A DNA stretch of 64,000 bases from Patagioenas fasciata. Lineage: Eukaryota > Chordata > Aves > Columbiformes > Columbidae. How positions within the stretch are numbered: position 1 is the first letter of the stretch; every line of letters begins with the position of its first letter. The stretch is from positions 31,336,367 to 31,400,366 of the forward strand of contig NC_092525.1 in NCBI RefSeq assembly GCF_037038585.1. Direction: 5' to 3'. The notes under the pieces were generated by a model, which was not told where the DNA came from, made no database searches, and worked only from the letters and a program-made list of their open reading frames with translations. Below, in pieces: positions 50,201-62,200 of this stretch. Both the position numbers and the translations under genes were made by a program.

Positions 50201-53200
50201 AACTCGTGTTTTCCCAATGGGAGCAAGTATTCTGTTCATAGTTCTTAATTTTAATCATGCGATGGTCTTTAGGATAAAAAATCCTAAATTACATGCATCG
50301 TGTGATTTTTATTTTGTTTTTCCTTGCTTCTGGTGTCGAGGCCTGTAGTTTATCAACCCTTTATACTTGTGTTTTCTCTAGGCTGAAGAGGCCAATGAAC
50401 ACTATAAAGCAAGTATGGCAGAAGTCGAAGAAAAAAGAAATTATTTGGAAAGCTTTAAAAGTGATGTGTTAACACAGCTTCGGGAGCTTATTCACCAGTG
50501 TGATCTCACTCTTAAAGCTGTAAGCATGCTTTTTAAAATATATTTGGCAGAGAGATATAAACGTTGCTAGGACTAAGAGAGAACCTCATCTATAGTGTTA
50601 ACTCTTTAAACCAGAAAATTTTCAAAGGACAGAGGTCGAGCCAACAGAAAAAGAAGGAAAAGTTTTAATATGGTTGTGGTGTTCTCTTCCTGTTAGAAGT
50701 TTAAAAATAAAGGAGGGTGTTATACATGTCTTGAATCATTTGGGGGTTTTTTTTATGAGCTGTTCCCTTGCAAGAGCCCTGACTACAGAATTCTTGTAAA
50801 ATCTCTCTAAGAATATTGATGGCAGTAGTGTTACTCTGGTGCTTAAGAGTACAGCTCCCATTCCCGTTATCATTAGTGCATTAGCAAAGGTGTTTGGCTC
50901 TAGTGGAGAATGGACATTAACACTCTGCAGCATGGAGACTGTTAATTTAATACATGGAAATAAGCAAAGGCTTGTCAAAACAATATGTCTACATATACAG
51001 ATTTTTAAAAAGCTTCAAGAGTGCATTATGTCTATAGGTGTGTACCTCTTTTAGATGAGACAGAGGCAATTAATGCTGGGGCAGGAAGGGAAAGTTAAAC
51101 AAAAAAAAACCAAACAAACAAAAGAAACAAACAAAAAAAAAGAAACAAAAAAACCACAACAACAAAACTGACACACACCCCTTCCCAAAAAACAACCTGT
51201 AAGACCAGTAGAAACCTGAAACAAACTTGTCAGTTTGAGTTTATCTAAATTGCAAACTACTTTGCAAGCCCAAAGCCAAAGAAGCAACCGTGCAGCGTCC
51301 CTGATCTCTGCCTTATGATAAAATATTCTAGAAGTTTTATGTAATTTAACAAATAAAGTGTTCAGTTAACCTGTTCTGTTGGAGCAAGGAGTTTTGTCTG
51401 TTTCTTGTCTCAAGGTGATATGGACCTCATCTGGGTTTGGAATTCCAACTACTTCGTTGTTCTAGTGGTGACTGACATTCCCCTGAGAGCATGAAAATTG
51501 CCTTTTTGATAGCAACAAACCTTGCTGTTTATTTTGATCAACCCAGAGTGGGAAGCCATTGGAATTGCCTTTGCACACTGGAGGATTTAATAACCCAGGG
51601 AGAAGAGGAATACTAGTGTCTATACAACAGATGAAGTTTTTGCAGTAGACTTGAAGGAATCGTGCAGAAAGTCCATCCCTCCAAATGTTACTATTTTCTA
51701 GAATTTTTCTAGTCTTATTTCTTAAATAATTTTCTGTTGGGATATTAATTTGGTTTGAGCAAAATACAAGTGGAATATCTAGTAAATGACCTACAAATAC
51801 TGATTTATTTATTTTTTCTCCTAACAGGCAACGGTGAACCTGTTCCAGCTGCAGCACGCTCAGGTTGTATCTCTCCCTGTGAACTGCCAGTCCCTCTGTG
51901 AGAGTGCCAAGCTCTATGACCCTGGTCAGCAGTATTCAGAGTTTGTGAGAAGTTTGCCAAAGGAAGGTGTTACTATTGAATCAGGTTCTTTTGAAACCCA
52001 GAATTCCCAGGTTGATGGGTAAGTCCCAAACTACAAGTGGCATTTGCTTGGTTTACAATTAAATGCTAGGCATGTGTTTAACATTAAACCAACATTTTTA
52101 GAGGAATAAAAAGAGTCCTGGTGTCTTACCATGCTGTACCATTCTCTATGTCTTTGACTCGTCTTGTGGTAGAAAATACATAATGTTGACTGTAAAACCT
52201 GACTTTAAATTCTGAAGCAGAATGTCATTTGGTGTAGTAAGGCATGCTAAAACATTGACAATTGTTGTGCAAGAATTGATGTGTTACTATTTTAATCTAG
52301 ATACTGGTAAATATGAAAAATATAAATTTTGAACTCCCTAGTATGGGTGGCAGTAGTATTTGATATCTGGTTTAGGAAATCTGAGGAGGTACTTTTCCTC
52401 TTCTGCAGGCCTTGTTGCTACGATACCTTCTTTCATTTTGTTTACATTGGGCAACTTTTTTGGTGGGAAGTGTTGCTTAATTTCAGTCTTATGCTATGTG
52501 ACTAAATAAAAGTTTAGAGTCCACGTCTCTAAGTTATAACTCAATTATTTTTTTTCCTACCTGCTTGACATGGTAGTTTTTACTGTTGATCTATTAAATA
52601 TACAGCTAATGTGGAAGGACTACAAGAGAAAAAGACAACTCCTTGTGTCAGTATGCCAAATGCTTTTCCACCTCTAACTTGTTGTAAGATAGCCATCTTG
52701 GCACTAAAGCTCCAGAATATCCATTCCAATCTGCGTGTTTCACAGTTCTACAGGAAAGTGTCGTCATCGTCTTTCAAAAGGAAACTAAATACAAAAAGCC
52801 TAGCTCTTGAGTCAGACTTCTACCAACAAAAGCCAGGAAATTCAAAGTTAAAGCTGAGATTCTTAGTTCTTGTCTGTAAATTTCCTGCCTTTTAAGACTG
52901 ATTTAGGCTACACTCATAAACTTTGACTTAGGGGGATTTAACTATGCAGATCCCCAAGAAACTGATGAGCATGAAATTTCAAGCTCTTTGTGTGCTCTCC
53001 CAGCTATTTACTACTTAAGATTTATAGGAGCGTGTTTTTTCTCATCGCTTCTCCCCACCTTTGTTTTTTAACTTTGACATGGCCTTGTGATTCTTTGCTA
53101 ACTTAGAGCGATCGTTTTTATTGTTTAGATCTGCATTTGTTTAAGGGACAGCGACTTGCACAAATGTAAATGTTAATGTTTTTAAGTCTTTATTTCCTTC

Positions 53201-56200
53201 AGCTGGGTAGGGTAGAACTGATTAAGGAACAACTTCCTGACTGCTAACTTGGCTAGCAAGCCATTTTGTCAACAGGCTGCTGCAGCATTTTACATTAATT
53301 ACTGTTAGCTCTTTTCTGGCCTTATCTGGAGAGCAGCTTTTCACAATAGACTGACTATAAGCTCTTTGGCAGCTTCAACATATTTTCTGTGCTTTTAAAA
53401 AAGCACAACATTTTAAAATCTTTGTTTATAGATGAATGGTCCTGATCTCTGGGCAGAGAATCTTTTGGAGGCAAACACAGAAGTAGGATGCAATAGTGTC
53501 TGAATTATTCTGGTCTCCAGATGAACAGATTTACTGTTTTTTCAAAGTCTGCAAACTAACAGTCAATATCTTGCAGAGATGTGGAAAAGCTGTTGTACAT
53601 GGGGAGAACACTGGAAAATGGCACATATTTAATTGAAATTAAATTGCCACCCTTTTTTTTTAAAAAAAAAAAATTGAGCTTTAATAATTACATGTCAAAT
53701 ACGTGTGTCCTTCACCCTGTCATGCACGAACAGCAATTGAATGAAGCATTTTTAGTGCCCAGGAATTAAAGTATATTGCTTTTCATTTAATTCTATCTTA
53801 TTCACTCTTCAAATTACTTTCTTCTTTCTGAAGGGTTTTTAATAAGCAATCGACTGACAGTGTCCATACATCACATGGTAACTTATCTCAGTGTTCAGGA
53901 GATTTTCTTGCTCAGACATTAGATGATGTGGGAAGCCCAATTTACCATCGTTCGCAAAAGATTGGAGAGAAAAGATCTTCCAGCAGCACAGATATCCAAG
54001 GTAGTTCTTCTGTACTTCATCTAAAGTTGTCTTTGAACAAAAATACCAGAAAAAAACAAGTGCTTGATGTCTCACTCTCAGAAATGTAGCACAGAAGGGG
54101 TTAAAAAAAATTATTTTTAAGTTCAAAGCCTATGAAAACAGTTATGTACTTGAGCATATGGACAAATGGAATACTGCCTGTATGTATACCTAGATTCTTG
54201 GACAAGAAACATGAGATGTAATTCAAACAGCAATTACTGTCAAGCTCCATGTATTCAACTATTTCAATTAACTTTAGCCATTTAAAATCCACTGGTTTTG
54301 TAAATACATTGATTACAGGTCTTTTGCAAAAGCACGAATGTCCAGTTTCTGAAATTGATTTTCTTACATCCTAAAGCTTTTACAGGAACATATTCTGTAG
54401 GGTTTTTTCACTGTATTGCATGTTCATGTACCTTTTCCAGTACTTTCCTATTTTGAATATAAGCATAGTTAGTCTTTAAATAAAAAGGAAACAATGTGAT
54501 GTTGTCCTTGACATTTGGAATTTCGATTTTCTTTTCAAAAGCAATGCGAGGGCCACCACCATTCAGGTCATGGTCAGTTGGCAACCAGAGTGGAGGAATG
54601 TGCAGCGATTCTGAAAGTGCGGGGGGAAGCAGCGAGTCACGATCCATGGATTCTCCATCTGCTAGTCCAGGTACGGCTCTGCTCCCTGCTGCACTACAGG
54701 GTGTCTCAAAAAGGTGGATCCAGTTCGAAATCACTGTATCTTTGAAATTGGGTCCATCTTTTTGAAACACTCTGTAACTTGATGTTTTTTCTTTGGACTG
54801 TTTTACATTAATGAAAATGTTGTTATTAGTTTAGCAAGTGTTGGACAGAGCCTATAATAAGAAAGAGCTGTTGGGTGGAACTGATACAACTTCCTGAGAA
54901 CTTTTTTCATTCTCTAGGAGATTTTAAAAGACGACTTCCCCGAACACCTTCCACCGGTACTATGTCATCTGCAGATGATCTTGATGAAAGAGAGCCACCA
55001 TCTCCTTCAGACTGTGGTAATGTTGTTTCCATACCCGAAGTCCTCAGAACTATGCCTTTTGTTGTAGAGTGTGGCTTTTCTTTTTCACGTGCTTAAGAAA
55101 AATACATTAACAAGGCTGTGGTTACCAACAGCATTGTTTTTCGATACACTTTGCATCCGCTTGAGGTTGACAGCTGAAGAATAATGTTCAGGTCATTTTA
55201 GTGAAGTGATGCAGAATTGTCTTCATACTTTTAGATTAACTAAAAGTAGCCTTTGAACAGGTCTAGTGTCTTCACCCTCCTGAGATAAACATAAATGATC
55301 CACTAACCATTCCCTCCATACATTTGCATTTAAAATCAGATGCATGGCACTGAGGGATTTAAGATTACTTCTAAACTTTGAAGTGAAATGCAGACATATG
55401 GAGAGCTGGTAACTGGCAAACTGGAAGAAGGTGAATCCAAATGTAATCACTGACATTTTACCTTTTTCAACTTAGCTAAGCAAGTTTGGTAGTGTCTGTG
55501 CCAGATTTGACCAGATCATGTCTAATTTTCAAATGAATTTTGATTGTATAAAGACAATATTGCTGCACGTACTGAAACCTGAATAACTGGATTATCAGAA
55601 GTAGTTCTATGGGATGTATGCAGTACTTACAAACTACTTCTGAAATACTTGTGGCACTTGCTGAGTAAAGCCTTCAGGAAATTCTTCAGTTAGTCCTTAT
55701 TTCTTAAATATATACTTTGCCTTCTAGGAATGAGCCTGTGGTTAACAAAACTAATATCCAGATTTAAAGCATGGCAACCTGTTAATGTGAACTTTCACTT
55801 GGAGTGCTATTGTTTAATCAATACTTGAGTTTTTAAGAAGCAGTCTGGGCAACTAACTGTATGCATTAAAGTTTTTTTTCTGTACAACAAAGGATTTGGG
55901 TTCACGGAGTTGTTGATAGCATTGTAGGTAAATTGCTTGAAAAAAAGAATTGATCACAAAAAACAACAGTTGCTATTCTGTTTTAGAATCCTCTGGAAAA
56001 TATTCTGGCGTTATCACAGGAGACTAAGAATTGGTGATTCTTTTTTATTTTATATGGGTTCTGCTGTTCGTGGATGTGAATTCTGCGCCGCTGCAAAGTA
56101 TGCTGCTTTAAGTATTTTAGAAACACTACAGGCCAAACCGTAATGTCATCTTTCATCCTCTAGGACAGGATTTTTTTTAAATACAGAGAGTGAAACTTTT

Positions 56201-59200
56201 ATGAACAGTTGCCTGAAATGCAGGATATTTGGAATTAAATGTCCTAATATTTTCACATGCCAGTAATACAGGAGAAAACTGAAATACTTAAAAATGCAAA
56301 AGGGATTGTTTGATTTTACTTTCAAGTAAGATTATTTGATAGTTAATATGCCTGTTTATGTAAGCTGTAACACCATCTTACTTCCTTTAGACTAAATGTT
56401 TTTGATTACTTTGATAGATGCAATTTACTTACAGAATTCTGTGTTGTGCAGCACAGTGCTAAAAAATACAGAATAAACACCTTATCCCAATAGTACATAT
56501 TGGAATGACTATAACAGAGAAATTCTCTCCAGGTTTAAATGATCTGACATCTGAAACTGCAAATTCTCCAGGACCTTTCAGAGATGCTAATATGTCCAAA
56601 GCAGCACAAACACACAAACTGCGGAAGCTGAGAGCTCTATCTAAATGCCGAGAATGTGACAGCTTAGTGGTGTTTCAGGGAGCTGAATGTGAGGAGGTAA
56701 GTTGAAAAGTAGTTTAAATTGCTGTTTGGGATTTAGGTAAATCTAGAGTTTTGGAAACTTGCATTGTTTTTTGGTATAAATAGTACAGACTTTGTGGCTC
56801 ATAAAATCATCATGAACTCAAAATGAAAGCACAACAGACTAATAAATCTTTCCTTTTCCTCACATATCGGGTGACAAACAGCAGAGATATTTTGTATGGT
56901 GTCAGATTGTATCAAACCATGTACTTTTTTCCCTCCCCTGTAGTGCTCACTTGCGTGCCATAAAAAATGTTTAGAGACTTTGGCTATTCAATGTGGGCAC
57001 AAAAAACTTCATGGAAGGCTTCACCTGTTTGGGGTGGAATTTGCCCAAGCTGCTAAAAATGTTCCCGATGGCATTCCTTTCATCATCAAAAAGTGTACGT
57101 CAGAAATTGAAAGCAGAGCACTGAATGTCAAGGTATGCTCAAGTTTGTTATAAAGCTTAAGTATCAACAGTCTTTAAAAAATACATATAAAATAAGCCTT
57201 TTAAAGATGGTGTACTGTTGATACCATCTGTGTTTTACACTTGCCTTTCAAATTAAAATAGTGTTGTGCTGGTCTCTTAATTTCAGGGCATCTATCGTGT
57301 GAATGGAGCCAAATCAAGAGTTGAAAAGCTTTGTCAAGCTTTTGAAAATGGAAAGGATTTGGTCGAGCTCTCAGAACTCTATGCACATGATATCAGCAAT
57401 GTTCTCAAGTTGTATCTCCGCCAGGTATGTACTTGAGTGGTCAGATGGAAAACCAGAATAGTGTAGTATAGGTCTTCAATACAAGAGGAAAAAAGATCCT
57501 TTCAGCATTCCTGCAGCTGAAGATTAAATTACTGCCTTGTATATTTGCAGTAGGCATCTTTATTTTCACGTGGAGATTGTGACAGGGCAGGGAAAGCATT
57601 AGCTTACTGACTGCTGGTATTACAAACTGTATTCTATGTGGGTATAATGTCTCTTTAAATGTTAGTACCATACACAGAACAAGCACTTGCGATGCTTAAT
57701 TTCTAAAACCTTTCCAGTTACTGAATTTGCCTGGCTTATACGAAGTTTAAAACATTCTCATATTCTTGACTCAGCAAGCCGACAGATTCTAATATGTTGC
57801 TGTAAATATACACTAGCAAAAATTTTATGAAATACTCGTAACGGTCACGATATGTTCATTATGGAGATATTATCCATCTTTTTGTTTCAAAATGGAGCTT
57901 TAAGGCTTCATGATTGAGTTTTCCAAAAAGTTTTCAGTATGTAGCTGAAAAAAGTGAGGCTGATATGTTGCCCAGTGAAATTACTGGGTCAGAGCACTTG
58001 TTAACCCTGAAAGGAACAATCCTTAGCAGTACGGTCCAGTGTTCTTCCTCACACTGGCTGTCAGAGATGGGTGTTCTGATCCCGTGTTCATCACCATTAA
58101 ATGCTTTTGAAAAAATTACAAAGATGCACTCTGACAACTTACTCAACTAAAAAGGTAGCTTGTTATATACATCATACTGGGGTACCGGTTTGAGGCAATG
58201 TGCTGTATTTTGAACAGGGCTCATAATTAAAAAAAAAAAATTAAAAAAAATCAAATACCATGTCTTTTTCTGGTCTTGTTGCTTCCTTCGTAGCTGTTCG
58301 TGTGGTTTTTAGGTAAACCTCATTTTAAATGCAGGAATGGTGCTTGAAATATGCAGTTAAGGCAGTTTTAGACAGAATCCTAAGTTAAATAATATTTGAG
58401 ACTAATTATTAAAACTAATTATGCTGAGTTTTATCTAGTCTTCCTACTTTTTGCTTCTGTCTAAGCTGGGGCAATGAAAATAGCCAAGTCGGGTTTGACA
58501 AATTTTGTCTTTTTTTAAAAAAAGGGTTTTTTTCTTATTAACATTAATTTTCATGTTGAGAGAATACTTCTCTCATGCTGAGAGAGTCACAATTGCAAAT
58601 TAATGTTATGTGGTCTAAAATCCAATTTTTAAAAAAATGGACTATGGACCAAACTTGATACAATATGTAATATACTATCAAAGTCTAGAAAAAATAAATA
58701 GCTGGTCTGTTATCATGTTATTTATGCATATGCAGCATAACACCCTCTCTCATAGCAACTGCTTTCTTGAAGTCTGTACCTGTGTTGATAAATGTTCGGT
58801 CTTGAAGCTGTTGCAGGAAAGGGCTGGCAAGAGGTTTCTGCAGAAAGGCAGAGGAGGGGAGTGGTTTTGTTACCTGCAATTGGATTTGACAAACTGTGGT
58901 TTGAGTTAATGAAAAAGGATTAGGTAATGTCATCATCTAAGAAAATATGCTAGACCAGATGAAGTTAAAGAAAAACAGGAAGGAAACAAGTTAAAATTCA
59001 GGCTTGATTGTATTTCTGAAACATTCTTATTTCTTCAGCTTCCAGAGCCCTTGATTTTGTTTCGGCTTTACAATGAGTTCATTGGACTTGCAAAAGAAAG
59101 CCAGAATGTTAATGAGGAGTTGGATGCCAAACAAGCTAGTCCAAAATCAAAGAAAAGACAGTCAATCTGTATTGAACTGAATAGAATCATCATTAAAATT

Positions 59201-62200
59201 AAAGATCTTCTGAAACAGCTGCCTGTACCAAACTATAACACTCTTCAGTACCTTATTGGACACCTTCACAGGTGAGAAAAGATTTTAAACGCAAACTGAT
59301 CTTGGAAAATAAACGGATACATTGCTGCGTACTAGGAAACTCTTGTACCCTTTTGATGACTGTAGAGGAGGAAGTCACTTACACCTTAGAAGACATTGTT
59401 CTGTTGCCGTTTCTTTTCAATGTGTAATGAATTCTTAGGTGAGAGAAGAATAGGAAATTGAAAGAAAGGAGGGAAAGAGCTGAGCTCCATTATTCTTGAT
59501 CCTCTGCTAGCATTGGGGTCAGCAAGTAGTAATTAGTGGCAGCTGCAGAGACCTATGTGTGATTTAAATCAGGATATGATCCAGACAGAGTAGTGGTTTG
59601 GTGGCTATAAACAAAAAATTGAAACTTGTATCATGTTTGTTAATAACCATTCTCCAGTTACATTTTACTTCCTTGTCCTCAAAGTGCTGGATTGTATGAT
59701 GATGTGTGATAGGGATGTACCAAGCTGATGAATACCACTAAAAATGAGTAATACTGGGCCACTTAGGAGAGAGATGGTCTTTTTCCCAATCCCAGAAATT
59801 GCAAGTAGCCACAAATTACATTAACCAAATAGAATATTAAAACAGCCTGTGTGGAAATGGCTTGGTCCAAGCTGCTCTTCAATGCAGTGTGCACTGAAGA
59901 TTGTGCCTGCCTACCAAACCTGCCTTCATTTTTTTTTGTCATTTAGCCTCTTTAGATAGAAGATCAGAAATATTTTAGATGTTAAAAATCTTAAGTGCGA
60001 AAACTCTCTAACTTTGGGGTTTGGTTTGTTTTTGGTTTTGATTTGTATTTATGCAGGGTTACAGAACAGTCTAATGAAAACAAAATGTCAGCCAGCAACC
60101 TTGGCATAATATTTGGCCCAACTCTGATCAGACCACGTCAAACAGATGCTACAGTGTCTTTGTCGTCACTTGTGGATTACCCTTATCAGGCCCGGGTAGT
60201 GGAGCTGCTCATAACTTTTTATGAAAAAATATTTGATGTGTCGTTGAAACCACTTCTGAACACATCTCAGTCTGAAGAAACTGTCTTTACAGTCAGAGTT
60301 GCTTTATCAGCAGAAGAGAGGGAGTCACAGCAGCCAAGGAAGTCATTTGCTGTAAAGGAGGTGAGTGACTTTTCTTGTGCTGCTGCAGTGTTCCCAGGAC
60401 TGCCATCTGTGTCAAATGCTGCAGTGGTCCAGAGCATGTTTCTGTTAAATCTCTGTGGGTTTTCTTTTAAGGAGTGCCTTTCTTCTTGAGTTCTCATTTA
60501 CTTTTGCTCTGACTTTTGTTAACAGGGTATTCTGATAGCTCCAAGTGAAAACAGAGCTGCAGATGGAGCTGCATTGTTTTTGGAATCCAACAACACCAAG
60601 AATACAAAAGAACAAGTAGAGACATCTGTAACTGGTTAGTCCATATTTATGAAGTCTTGGTGTGGGTGAATAAGCAGTCATGGCTCCATTGTATCAGGGG
60701 TATCAGACATTCTTTCACTGGTGGGCATGTCAGCCTCACGTAATTTTAGGACTGTATAAATGTAGAATTAGATATATGATAAGATATGGTGCATGCAGCT
60801 CTTCAATTTAGACAGAAGCAAGTGATAAAACCTGCTTATCACTGCTTGATACATCGTTTATAACAGGAACAGAGAATTCAGTATTTCTAAAGGCTTTCAA
60901 GAAACCTGTGTTGATGGAATTAGAGCTTAAAGTATTTGGTAAGAGTATACAACAGTGTTTCTCCCTTTAAAGAAAAAAAAAAATACAATTATGGTCTGAC
61001 TGGATTTCTGAAATCCACTATGATGTTTCAAACCAATATTCAGCAATTAACATGTTTTGACCATTGTTTTCTGCCAGAATGTGTATCATTGCCACTCACT
61101 GGAACTAAACCAGAAGGCTCTGGAAAGAGTAATTCTCTGACAGAATCATCGGCTACCAGCATTTTGGATTTTAATACCTCTGCTCCAAAAGAGACAGGTT
61201 TGCTAACCTAACTATAAATATTCTGTAAACTTCTTTTCTGTTCGTCTGCCTGTGTTACTACAGTGTTTTATTTTAATGCAGGTATGATTTCATCTTCTTT
61301 AGTTAGTAGTAACTATACATGATCCCTTTTAATTATACTGATTTTCCAGGTGGTGTTACCAGTTCAGTCATGTCCTGTACATTAACAGAATAACATTATG
61401 AAACATACTAAAACTGAAAATATTAAAGGAAGGGAAAGAACTCCCCAACAAAAAAACCCAACACAACCAAAAAAAACCTGCAGTGTCATTTGCATGTTTT
61501 CTTCTTAATGTCTTCCTTGGTTACATCTGTACAGTATGCATTTTACTGCTCTTGAAATGCTAGCATTTGGTTAGAGCAGGATACTCCTAGTATGTATGCA
61601 AGGTATACGTAAAATCATCTCATTAAAATACCATCTCTTAAGGGTTCATTAATAAAGCCCATATTCTCTTGGCAAAAGTCTTGCTGATTTCTCTTTATAT
61701 TTGGTGGAAAGATCCAGTCATTTCTATTTGTGTGTTTTTAGGTGATGCCGCAAGTCCAGCTTCAGAGAGAGACAATGATTCATTTATTTCTCTAGGTGAA
61801 GACAGCCATAAAACTAACTTCTTGCCTGCAAAACCTAACCGTCAGATTACCAAAGTTCCATTGCGGGTTCCAAGGACAAAACCAGCTACTCGCCCTGTGA
61901 GCCTGCCTGTAGACCGAATACTTCCTCCATGTGTTTTGAATGAAAGAAATTCACGAAATGCAGGAGGAATAAGTCCAGAGAAGCTTGGCAGAAGCCCTAC
62001 TATTGAAGAAGTGTCAGAGGTAAAGGCACTGCCTGCTGTTAATACCTGCTGCAAACTTCCTTGTTACGACACCCAGATGCTGCGAAAAACTTGGGACAAG
62101 CAATATAAGCAGTATGATATCACAGCAAGGACAGCCATGATCGTGACTAATGTGCCGCAGGAGAACCGAGCACTTGAGAGTGGAACTGCAGGTGCCTTAC

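Noticed and set aside
58557..58596. Short hairpin (GAGAGAATACTTCTCTC) as a microRNA
   Set aside because: The stem is only six or seven base pairs, far too short for a miRNA precursor.
61669..61741. Upstream extension of the last coding exon to an ATG
   Set aside because: The residues before 61,742 are not family-like and lie upstream of a good acceptor; the frame is open there by chance.
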